Shown: piece by piece, positions 48,620 through 58,505 of the stretch
How the letters are laid out: each line of letters opens with the position of its first letter
Numbering within the stretch: the first letter of the stretch is position 1
NCBI GenBank assembly: GCA_001606155.1
Contig: LODT01000029.1
Coordinates: 310,001 to 374,000 of the forward strand
DNA from: Tieghemostelium lacteum
Taxonomy: Eukaryota > Evosea > Eumycetozoa > Dictyosteliales > Raperosteliaceae
Length of the DNA: 64,000 bases
Reading direction: 5' to 3'
Notes under the pieces: generated by a model
The model's database searches: none
What the model was told of the DNA's origin: nothing
The model's input: the letters and a program-made list of their open reading frames with translations, nothing else
Translations under genes and position numbers: made by a program

Positions 48620-48728
48620 TGATATATAAAAATAAAAAAAAAATTAATTAATGGTAATAATAAATAGGAACAATAAGATAACGTTTGTATAATATAAGGA
48701 TTTTTAAAATTATAAATTTAATTATATT

Positions 48729-50774
48729 TTATACTCCTCCAGTTAATTCTAAGCTTTCATCTTGGTCGGAATAATAATCATCAACACTTTCATCGTTTGG
48801 ATTCTCTTTGTTTTCATATGCATTTTTGATCTTTGTGGAGATCTTACCTACTAAAGCAGCTGTCTTTTTAATTTGTTCTTTATCATAGATGGTATTGGAT
48901 GGTTTAGTAGTTTTACTAGTAGTGGTGTTGTTAGTGTTACCAGTGATATTTTGTAATCTTGCTGATTTCTTTTTTTCATTATTCAACATTTTAGAGATCT
49001 TTTGAATGTAACCATCCCAATGTTGTTTACTGACCATTCTGTCTTCTGTTCCATCATCGGTCATCATTTTACCAACTATATTGTCTTTACTAGAAGCCTG
49101 TGGTGACTGATACTGTTTAGATTTAGCCTTTACAGCCGAATTGAAAATTGAGTCAATCTCATCTTCAATTGACTTTACATCACTAATATTACCAATCAAA
49201 ACAGATTTCTGTTGATTCTTAAATGGAGTAGTTTGATAGATATCAGTGTCTTTTGGTTTATGTACATATTCTTCAGTGATCTCTCTCAACTTTCTCTTTC
49301 CTTTCAGTGTTCTTAACTTTGATTTATCAAAACTAATAGGTGACATTTCTTTCTTTTTCTTCGCCGCCTTTGGCTTTTTAACTGGAGTTTTAAATCGACT
49401 ATTATACTGCATTTGACATTCTTCAGCAGTTCTGTTAAAGTCATCCATCAGCGTTGAAACCTTTTCCCAGTAATTCAAATCCTTTACCGAAACAACACTA
49501 CAAAATTTATTAAGGGCACTGATCTCTTCTGAAGACCATGATCTATTATACATTTGATCAGAATGCCCATTATCACTGTCATTGCTATCTTCTTCATTTT
49601 CTTCATTTTCTTCATCTTCATAATCTTCATCGTCATCATCATCATCATCATCACTATCTCCCATTTTAACATCACCATCACCATCTTTTTCACTCCCCAA
49701 AATCGTAGTATTATGAATACTATTATATATCTGATCTTGAAATAACTTTAAATTCTCTACCAATTGGAGTTTACCAATCTTCTTGTTTTCTATAGATGGA
49801 GCTGATTTAATTGGAGTTTTGTATGTCTCATTATAATAATCATCGTCATCTGAACTACTTTCCTCTGTTTCATTTTCATTCAAATTATTCTCTGTTTCTT
49901 CGTTTTCCTTCTTCTCTTCATTTCTATTGATCTCTTCATTTTCCTTGATTTCTTTAGTGTTATTGATCTCTTCAGTTTTCGGAGATTTCTTAGGTGTATC
50001 TACTTTTTTGGGTCTTCTTTTTGGAGTTAGAGATTGGGATTTTATTTTATAAGGTCCACGACCACGTCTTTGATAGGCAACATTAATGTTTAAAATTTCA
50101 GGTTCATAATTGTTATCAATCCAAAACCCCAGCTCTCTAGTTGAGATATAGAAGAAATCGCATTCTTTATCGACAATATAGGGTCCCTTTTCAATGAGTT
50201 TTTGTATTTCATCTTCAGTCAATGGAGGATACTTAATTTCACCAGATTTCAGATTATTATTTGATTTTACGTTGGTCAAAGAATCAATAAACTGTGCCAA
50301 AAACTCTCTTTCTTTTATTGCCTTTTTCTCTAACAAATTATCCTGTGTTTTCTTGTTTTTAGCACTCCGTATAGCGTAGTATATATGAGGTTTATAGAAA
50401 TAGTCTAGACAGTTGGATAACAATGGATTGTATAATATCTCATTTTCCGTAACAATCTTTTGTAGTCCAACAAAAGGAATAGGATTATCATGATTTTTTT
50501 GAACTGGTGTTAATAACGTTAGTTCTTTAGCTTCTCTTAATATATTATTAGGAATTATTATTGTTTCCCAGTATGGGTTAATTATATTATTAAAGGTTGG
50601 TGAATAGTTCAGAAGTGGTATAGTTGGAAATCTACTACTATAAATTGCCTCCACTGCCTGATTAAATTCTACTTTATATGATCTATTATTGTATAAAACG
50701 ACTGTTTTTTGAAATATATTATCTGATACATCTACTATCTCTAAATTTACATTATCTACAATTTCTTTCTCCAT
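48729..50774 (-). CDS. SANT/Myb-domain nuclear protein, possibly M18BP1/KNL2-like
   Basis: Single exon, 681 residues. The N-terminal ~230 residues are moderately conserved-looking but unrecognised. They are followed by basic segments (GRGPYKIKSQSLTPKRRPKK), a Glu/Lys/Asn-rich linker and an acidic run (about 370-400). A SANT/Myb-like helix-turn-helix lies at about 408-460 (WSSEEISALNKFCSV, then NYWEKVSTLM, RTAEECQMQY). The RTAEECQ-x-x-Y ending resembles the SANT domain of M18BP1/KNL2, a centromere protein that helps load CENP-A, but the usual SANTA domain is not obvious. A lysine-rich segment after it may be a nuclear localisation signal. Function is inferred from the SANT domain only; a general chromatin factor is equally possible. 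Confidence 0.72.
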   Translation of the reverse strand: MEKEIVDNVNLEIVDVSDNIFQKTVVLYNNRSYKVEFNQAVEAIYSSRFPTIPLLNYSPTFNNIINPYWETIIIPNNILREAKELTLLTPVQKNHDNPIPFVGLQKIVTENEILYNPLLSNCLDYFYKPHIYYAIRSAKNKKTQDNLLEKKAIKEREFLAQFIDSLTNVKSNNNLKSGEIKYPPLTEDEIQKLIEKGPYIVDKECDFFYISTRELGFWIDNNYEPEILNINVAYQRRGRGPYKIKSQSLTPKRRPKKVDTPKKSPKTEEINNTKEIKENEEINRNEEKKENEETENNLNENETEESSSDDDDYYNETYKTPIKSAPSIENKKIGKLQLVENLKLFQDQIYNSIHNTTILGSEKDGDGDVKMGDSDDDDDDDDEDYEDEENEENEEDSNDSDNGHSDQMYNRSWSSEEISALNKFCSVVSVKDLNYWEKVSTLMDDFNRTAEECQMQYNSRFKTPVKKPKAAKKKKEMSPISFDKSKLRTLKGKRKLREITEEYVHKPKDTDIYQTTPFKNQQKSVLIGNISDVKSIEDEIDSIFNSAVKAKSKQYQSPQASSKDNIVGKMMTDDGTEDRMVSKQHWDGYIQKISKMLNNEKKKSARLQNITGNTNNTTTSKTTKPSNTIYDKEQIKKTAALVGKISTKIKNAYENKENPNDESVDDYYSDQDESLELTGGV

Positions 50775-50808
50775 TCACCTTAATTTTAAATATTGTAAAA
50801 AATTAAAA

Positions 50809-50824
50809 AAAAAGCGCGCTTTTT
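50809..50824. repeat. Perfect 16-bp GC-core palindrome in divergent promoter
   Basis: AAAAAGCGCGCTTTTT reads the same on both strands and sits 35 nt upstream of the SANT gene start and about 170 nt from the divergent PCID2 start. A GCGCGC core is rare in such AT-rich DNA, so it may be a shared factor-binding site. No known factor is assigned. Confidence 0.45.
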
Positions 50825-50992
50825 CCTTTGTGTTAAACAAAGGATAATTATTTTATATTTATATTATGTATTATATATTTATAAAATTATCAATTTTCAA
50901 AGAATTAATCTATTGTTATTTGAATTTATATTTTAGAAATAAAGTAATCAAAAAAAAAAATTTTCATTTGAACTACACTCCTCACATTAAAA

Positions 50993-52505
50993 ATGTCAGA
51001 ATTTTATTCCTATATAAATTCATTATCACAGAGTATAAATAATGTCGAAAGAAGTGATGTAGAATTTGCAAATAATATATCATTAACAGAGTTATTAACA
51101 TTTACAATCAACAAGATTGTATCTGATCCCAAGAAAAAGAGATCATATTCATCGAAACAACAAGAGATTGCCTTTTCACACAAAGTGCAATCTATAACAA
51201 AATTAGAGAACTCATTACGTAGACCTGATGTATTAAGTACACTAAAACAAAAAATAGTCTCTAGATCCTATGATAACCAATCACTTGTAGATCTTGTAAA
51301 CTATAGAATTAAAGCACTCGTTTGTATTTTAGATAACAACTATATTGAAGCTTTTAAGAATCTTTCGGAGGCCATACAGTATGTATATATAACCATCATG
51401 TTAATCATGAAATTGTATGTTGATAATCTAACTCCTTTATGATATAATATAGATCATTTTTAAGTATATTTGAGTTACCATTACAACATGTAATGTGGAA
51501 ACTCTGTTTGGATTTAAGATTACTAGGTGAACTTTGTAATATATCAACTAGTGGAGATGTCAATTTAGATGGTAAAAAAGTTGATTATTTAGAGGAAGCA
51601 ACTAGAGTGATGAATAGATGTTTTCAAACTACTATTGCAGATCGTACTACTGTCTTACCTGAATCCAAAAGAAACGCAACTATGGGTGTAATCAATCAAA
51701 TGTTTAAGATTTATTGGAAAATTAATAATCTCAAACTAGCAAAGAATCTAATTTCCACTATAGAATCTGCAGGATTTCCTTCATTGGAATCCTATCCGAT
51801 CCTACAATTAATAACCTACCGTTTCTTCTCTGGAAGATTAGCAGCTTTCAATGGTAACTTTAAAAAAGTAAGTTACTTATCATCTCTTGACATTTATACC
51901 ACACACCTTCTTTTATATTAACATATAAAACATTAATAGGCACAACAAGATTTACTATTTGCATTCAATAAGTGTCCAATGAACTCAGTTAAAAACAAAA
52001 GATCTATTCTCATATATCTAGTACCAATGCAATTACACCAATGTAAATTCCCAAAGAAATCACTTTTAGAGAAATATAATCTTTATCAATTTACAGATAT
52101 AGTTGAAGCTGTCAAATCTGGTAATGTTAAAATATTCAATAATTGTCTTAACACACACCAAAATTTTTTTATTGCAAAGGGCATTTATTTGATTTTAGAG
52201 AAATTAAAGATTATAGTATATAGAAATCTATTTAAAAAAGTGTAAGTACTCATCCAATTTTAATATCAAAATATCAAATATTAATATAGTACTATAGACA
52301 TATTATTCAACAAGGATTTCGTATTCCTATTTCCTCTTTTGTTATTGCACTAAAATGGATGGAGAATGACAGTGTTGATATTGAAGAAACAGAATGCATA
52401 CTTGCAAATTTAATTTACAATGGTTATTTAAAAGGTTATATCTCACACAAAGTAGGTTTGGTAGTTCATCCAACTAACTCTTTCCCAAAACTTCCACTAG
52501 AATAA
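50993..52505 (+). CDS. pcid2: PCID2/Thp1, PCI-domain subunit of the TREX-2 mRNA export complex
   Basis: Four exons (50993-51378, 51453-51867, 51940-52241, 52298-52505) give 436 residues, slightly longer than animal PCID2. Conserved blocks match in order: LDLRLLGELCN, VINQMFKIYWKINNLKLAKNLI, QQDLLFAFNKCP, NKRSILIYLVPMQL, FIAKGIYLILEKLKIIVYRNLFKKV, and the winged-helix end EETECILANLIYNGYLKGYISH. The last acceptor was placed at 52297 because it alone makes the segment between KKV and the next helix the same length as in human PCID2. PCID2 pairs with GANP/Sac3 and DSS1 at the nuclear pore to couple transcription with mRNA export. The gene is divergent from the SANT-protein gene, 218 nt apart. 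Confidence 0.93.
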
Positions 52506-52763
52506 AAAGGTGGATTCCTCAAATTACATTTCTGTTATATATTTATAGGATTTATGGATATTTATTTTATTAACTTTGATTGTTGTTGTGGTTGTTATTG
52601 TTGTTGTATGTTTGGTTTGTGTGAGAAATGGCGATGTTATCTAGTAGTTGGTTGATGATGGACAAGGGATAATGAAAATTATTGATAAATTATGAGTGAG
52701 GATAATTTGATATGGAGTTGAGTGGTGATTGTGGTTGGTTTTGTTTTAAATTGATTGTTACAG

Positions 52764-54338
52764 TTACAAAATAATTACTATAATACTAATATTATCAGTG
52801 CTACCTTTCTTTAAAGCATGGTTCAAAAGTTTTTCGCTCATATTTTGTGCATCAGTTTCATTTATGATAAGGTCAGTTGATTCTTGATCAGATGTTACAT
52901 CCCAAAGCTAAATAGATAAAAGAGAAACAGAAAGTTGTTTGAAATATTAATATACATTATTTTTACAATTAATTGTTATTGTTGATTAAAAATAACATAC
53001 ACCATCACAAGCTAAAATTAAATGTGTATGAGTATCATCTAACTTTATAGTTCTCATATATGGGTCACCAATAACATAGTCTTTCATTGAATGATCTCCT
53101 AGTGAACGGGTAACAGCTAAAATACCATTAACTCTGTGATTAACTACAAAACCACCTGCATCTACAATACGTTTGGCTTCATCTGCATCTGATCCCTTGT
53201 GATCGTGTGATAATCTAATTGCTTTTTTATCCTCACTGTATTCGTATATGTTCATGTATTAATATATATTCTATTAAATTTGATATATAGCTATGTATTT
53301 TGATTTGATTGTTAATAGATTTAGATCTATGAAACCTACCAAATAACAGCACGAGCATCACCAGCATTTGCAACATAGAGATATCTCTCACCATTTTGAT
53401 TCTTTCTAATTAAAGCACTAATGGCTGTGGTACCAGAAAAGAGAACATTGTCTTTTTCCATTTGTCTATCAGTTAAAAGATATGATTCTCTGATATATGC
53501 TAACATATCGCCATTTGGATTTTTGTTAATTTCATCTAATAAATTCTAAAAGTTGAAGGTTTGATGATAAATCAGCGCAGATGTTAGTCAATTGAATCGA
53601 GATCTAGACATTATATGAAATTGAATTTTTGTGTGGTAGGTTTTTGGATTTTTTTTTTTTTATGTTTAAGAGAAATTAAGAGAGATGGTTTTTGAGAGGG
53701 AAAAATCATAAAAATAAAAAATAAAAGAATTACAACAGAGTTGAGGGTGAGACTAGTGATAATAATGTAATACAAACATTGTGAAGTGTTTTTGCTGTGA
53801 ATTCAACGGCACCTCTTCCACCATGACCGTCATAGATTGCAAAATAACCTGAAGAATCTTCATTAGCAAAACGATCAATGATAACATGTTCATCTTCCAT
53901 TGTTCTTCTGAAACGTGGGTTTTTCTCATATGAAACACCAATATCTTTAACAGAGTGAATTTTAGGTTTGGCAGGTGAGTTATTTGAAGATGTTGAGGTG
54001 TTAAAAGAATCTGATGCCAGAGGTGTAGATGGTTCGTTATTATTATTACAGTTATCACCTGCACTGTGATTGTGTGTTGGTGTCAATGTTGGGTCACTGT
54101 TAGTTGTGGTGCTAGTGCTAGTAGAAGAAGATGAAGTATTTGTATTGCTGTTATTTTCAGTATTCTCACTGTTATTTGGTGGTTCATTGTTATTATTCTC
54201 TATATTCATATCTGTCTCTTTTTTATCTATGGAAACTTCCAATAGTTTATTGCTTTCTTGTACATTCTCTGTACTTGTAGTTGTCTTGGTGGTATTTAAG
54301 GTTTCATTACTTGTGAGTGATTCATCAAGTTCGCTCAT
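52764..54338 (-). CDS. PP2C-type Ser/Thr protein phosphatase (PPM family)
   Basis: Four exons (54338-53778, 53545-53340, 53235-53001, 52907-52764) give 381 residues. A disordered Ser/Thr/Asn-rich N-terminus of about 125 residues precedes the catalytic domain: RRTMEDEHVI, the metal-binding motif YDGHGG, then SGTTAISALI, NAGDARAVIC, GILAVTRSLGD, LACDGLWDV and GSTDNISIIVI near the end. All Asp ligands expected for the two Mn/Mg ions are visible. The third exon acceptor was set at the CAG before TGAGG because it yields the family pattern DARAVIC plus DKKAIRLSHDHK. The first exon's GTTTGT donor is less typical but keeps frame. Substrate unknown. Its start lies about 100 nt from the duplicated TIG/EGF unit, which begins near 54435. 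Confidence 0.9.
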
Positions 54339-55075
54339 TTTTCTACTTTATCTATTGAAAATAAAAAAAAAAAAGAAAAAAATTTAAAAAAAAAAAAATT
54401 AAAAAAAAAATCTTTAACATTTAGTGATATACTCAAATGATGTTATTCTTATATTTCAATTTTACATCTAAAACTAATTTTTCAAACCTAAACCTAATCA
54501 CCAACTTATTATTCTATACTTTTTAAAGTCATAAAAATGTAATTGTATTAAACTTTATTTGAAACAAATTACCAATTTATGTTGAATCAGCGAGAGTACT
54601 ATTTTATCATTACTAAAAATGTTAGCTATTTTAGCTGAATTGAGTAGTGTAAATTTTTACAAATCTAATAAATTAATAATAAATCTATAGATTTATATTA
54701 AGTTGTATCCAATTAAAATCTATACTAGTATTACTGTGAAGTTCAAGATTAACAATACAACCACTTAAAAGAAAATTTTAAAATGAAATTTAATTTGATA
54801 TCAAATTCATAATTTATTAAAATATAATGACATCAAAATTTAATAACATAGTATGTAAATCGCCAAGTTATAAAATCTATTTTTGTATTGATTTCATTTA
54901 AAAATAAGGCCTATTTTATGAAAATTTTTTCAATATTAATTGATTTCTGTGAATGTGAAGAAAATATCTGCAGACACTTTAAAAGAAATTTTAAAATTAA
55001 TCCTTTAAACATATTGTTTTGTTATTATTTACACTCTTTTTTTTTTATTTATATTAAATTAAAGAGATCAATTAA
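54339..55075. other. Divergent intergenic region holding the left copy of a duplicated promoter
   Basis: This 737-nt AT-rich gap carries the PP2C promoter on the left and the upstream region of the TIG/EGF gene on the right. From about 54435 it resembles the sequence from 58128, so it forms the left end of a tandem duplication. No RNA gene or independent reading frame is supported. Confidence 0.6.
54880..55075 (+). promoter_or_regulatory. Conserved upstream region, copy 1 of tandem pair
   Basis: This region matches 58310-58505 closely. Shared blocks include tgtgaatgtgaagaaaatat followed by CTGCAGA, the TTTACACTC block before a long T run, and AAATTAAAGAGAT just before the ATG. Conservation beyond coding sequence suggests shared developmental control, though recent duplication alone could explain it. 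Confidence 0.6.
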
Positions 55076-58000
55076 ATGGTATCATTTGGATATATTTTTA
55101 TTTTGTTATTTGTATTTTGTACTCAAACTATCAATGGACAGTACACAACAAAGACTATTGGTGGATATCCATTAGGAGGTTGTTTGGCATACGATTCAGA
55201 TTATTTTTATAGTAACTCATACAATGGAGCTCAGAATTTTATGATTAAATTTAATATTGCAGATTATTTTAATAGTTCTGTGGTATCATTAAATCCAGTT
55301 GGATCTCTGGCTCTACCATCACAAAGCCAGGATTTTCCACAACTAATGTACACAAAACCTAATGCTACTGGTACCAATTATCTTTTTACATTCAGTAGAT
55401 ACAATATACTAAAAATATTAGGTACCACTTCAAATTCTTTGGGTGCAATTAATTACTGGGCTCCCACATTGCCACCTTTTTTAGCGGTTCTTTCTAACTT
55501 TTATATCATTTCCATTGAAACTAGCGGTGGTTCAGACTATAGAATGATTTTGTTTGATTTTTCAGCCCCTACACCAGTCTATAAAAATCAAATTCAATTG
55601 AGTTCAACTTATTCACCACCAACAAGTAATGTGTATGTATATATATTTCCTATATATATCCATTATTTTAACTTAAACACTAATACATTTTACTTTTTTT
55701 TTAAAATTGTAGGATGATTAATGAGAATACTCAAACTGGTTATTTTGCAGCAGCAGGTGGAATTGTAAAATTCTCTTATTCAAACAATTTATTTTCTAGT
55801 TTGAATCTATGGACAGCAGCAGCAAATACAACCACGAGCACTGCCATAATGACAAATGATAATATTTATTATTGTTCTTCAACTGCTACTGATGTGACAT
55901 TGAGAGCTTTTAAAATTTCCTCTCAAAATGCATCTCAAGATCTTCTTAATGCTCCAGTAACAGGCGGTATTCCATACTACGAAAATTTGACCGTAACTAA
56001 TTCCTTACCTATCACTGCTTATGATAGTCAACTTGATATTGTACTTTACTTGATGCCAAGCAATATAAATGGAAATATTTCCTATTCACTATGGGTTATC
56101 AATGATGTTGCAAGTACTAGAATCTTTACCAAAACTGTTATTGAAAATCTTCCAGCTCCATTATCAACACAACCTATCATACAATTCACTGGTATGGCTC
56201 AGCTCACTATCTTTAGAGATGGACCAACTAAACAATATGCTTCCTATATGGCCGTTGGCAACAAAATGGTTACTATACCATACGAATCATTCTGTGCAAA
56301 TGACTGTAATGGAAAAGGTTTTTGTTCTAATTTGACTTGCAGTTGTTTCGTTCCTTCTTATGGTACCGAATGTCAATATGAAAACCCAACTATTACCTCT
56401 GTAAATCAGATCATCTACAAAAGTGGTAATAATATTACCATCTCTGGTACTAATTTCTACGTACCTACTGTAACCATTGGAACATCTGCATGTACAATAT
56501 CATCATTCTCACTCACTGAGATTATATGTACTGTTGGTCAAGACTTTGCATATTCTACTAATTACTATACCCTAAAGGTTACCGTCAACAATGGTGCTAA
56601 ATCAGTCTTATTTTCATCATCCTACAGTTTCTTGATGCCAACCATTACTGACTACTCACAAAATGGTTTAGTAGTTTACATTTTGGGTCAAAACTTTTAT
56701 AACACTAGTTATACAATTGCTAGTACACCTGCTATTACTGCATCTTGGGAATCTTCAAATAAGCTTCTTCTAAATGTTCCAAAAGATTTCCAATCTGGAG
56801 CAATTACCCTCTTTTGTGCCATTTGTCCAACATTGCCACCATTATCCTTAAACCTCGACTTGATACTTGAATCTGTTGAACCTACTACCATTCTCTATGT
56901 TCCAACTCCAGTGACATTTAGTATATGGTTCTATAATGCAGGTGAAAATGTAACAATTAATCAAGGACCTACCAAAACATTCAGTGTAGCTCCAGACCAA
57001 AATAAAATGTTCCATATGAATTCAGCTCTCGATAGTGTAACAGTACCATCAAACAGATACTTCTTTGCAACCTCCAATCAAGTATTTTCCAACCAAATTC
57101 AATATAACTATTCAACCCCTATTATAGATTCAGCAAACCAAAAGAATAGAACAACCGTTGAAGTTGTAACATCATTTATGGGTATTGATGCCACCAATTT
57201 ACAAGTTTACTTTAATGAAGATCAAGATTTAAATGCAACTCCAATTCTTGGTGATGTAGAGGGTATAAAATCAGGATGGTATGTACCCATTCCATTGGGA
57301 TCTTTAAGTGGAATTATCACCTTTGCAATTCAAAACTACATATTTGACAAAAATCTTGAATTATCACCTGTTATTGATACTGTTGAACCAATGCCATCTG
57401 TTGGTGATGGTGGAATAATTACCATTTCTGGTGTTTACATTCCAAATAACTTTTATCTAAATGGAACTTGGAGTAATACAATAGAATTAGGTTGTGATAG
57501 TCTTGAAGATAACTCTAAATATGAATGTGAAGTACCAGCAGGAACTGGTTATTTCACTGTTAGTGTTATTTTGGGTTCACTAAGTGACACCTATGAATAT
57601 CAATTCCAAAATCCAGTTATTACAAGCATTGAACCAAACATTACCAAATTATCAACAGCTAGTAATGTAACTATAACAGGTGACCAATTCGCAGATGTTG
57701 ATCTTGTTGTATCTATTGGTGGTCGTAATTGTGAGAATATAACTGTTGTTGATATTACTAGAATTGAATGTCAATGGGTATCACCATCATCTAAACCTGC
57801 CAATACCCTTCTAGAAGTCTTAGTTTCAGTTGATTCTTTGATTGGTAAATCTAATTTAGTTCAACTTCATTTAGATTGTCCAAAAGGTAGCAATGACCAA
57901 CAATGTTCAGGTCAAGGTCAATGTCAAATTACTACTGGTGTTTGTGAATGTAAAAGCGGATTTAAAGGTGACTCATGTGGTGAAGAGGATAAAGATTCAT

Positions 58001-58095
58001 CTGAATCTCTAAGTTCATCTCCAATTACCTCTCAACCAACATTATCTTTAATTACATTAATCCTTTTTGCCATATTCCTATTTAATACTTTATAA
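55076..58095 (+). CDS. Secreted TIG/EGF surface protein with C-terminal anchor signal, tandem copy 1
   Basis: Exons 55076-55632 and 55713-58095 (GTATGT...GTAG, phase 2) give 979 residues. Signal peptide MVSFGYIFILLFVFCTQTING. The first ~375 residues are Tyr/Ser/Asn-rich beta strands of propeller type. An EGF module at about 380-408 (CNGKGFCSNLTCSC) leads into TIG/IPT repeats from about 413 (TITSVNQIIYKSGNNITISG), with further TIG-like units near 765 and 850. A second EGF module lies at 907-945 (CSGQGQCQITTGVCEC). A Ser-rich stalk and a final hydrophobic segment (LSLITLILFAIFLFNTL) end at the stop, as in GPI-anchored proteins. Many N-glycosylation sequons. It probably acts outside the cell in adhesion or recognition (inference from domains). 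Confidence 0.87.
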
Positions 58096-58505
58096 ACAAT
58101 TAAATTAATAAATATATCACTTAATTCTTGAGTTTGTTATTCTTATATTTTCAATTTTGCATCTAAAGCTACACAAAACACAAAAGAAAAATACCAAATT
58201 CATAATGATTAACAAAGATTTTGATTTATTATATAATTATATCAAATTTTAACTAGATTATCTAAAATTTTAGATAATCTATAAATCAATATAAATCGAC
58301 AAATTATATAAATCTATTTTTATATTGATTTCATTTAAAAATAAAACCCATTTTATTAAAATTTTTACAAAATTTGATGTGATTGATTTCTGTGAATGTG
58401 AAGAAAATATCTGCAGAATGCTCGTTAAAAGAAATTTTAAACTTATTGTTTTGTTATTATTTACACTCTTTTTTTTATTTATATTAAATTAAAGAGATTA
58501 TTTAA
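58096..58505. other. Intergenic spacer with the right copy of the duplicated upstream region
   Basis: This 410-nt spacer between the tandem genes is AT-rich. From about 58128 it resembles 54435 onwards, marking the start of the second duplication unit. No gene is seen in it. Confidence 0.6.
58310..58505 (+). promoter_or_regulatory. Conserved upstream region, copy 2 of tandem pair
   Basis: This is the counterpart of 54880-55075, with the same ordered blocks (tgtgaatgtgaagaaaatat, CTGCAGA, TTTACACTC, T run, AAATTAAAGAGAT) and only small length changes between them. Confidence 0.6.

Noticed and set aside
48183-48629. 148-codon frame on the plus strand opposite the VIPAS39 gene
   Set aside because: It is the antisense of the NPF/Ser/Asn-rich repeat region; its composition mirrors that repeat and no start context or splice logic supports it.
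54070-54387. Val/Leu/Ser-rich frame opposite the PP2C N-terminus
   Set aside because: It is the antisense of Thr/Asn/Ser codons in the disordered N-terminal region.
54888-55175. 95-codon frame overlapping the start of the TIG/EGF gene
   Set aside because: It runs through the promoter into the signal-peptide exon in another frame and is not conserved as a protein in the second copy.
56709-56891. Identical 60-codon antisense frames in both TIG/EGF copies (also 60135-60317)
   Set aside because: They are identical only because the sense DNA is identical between the two copies.
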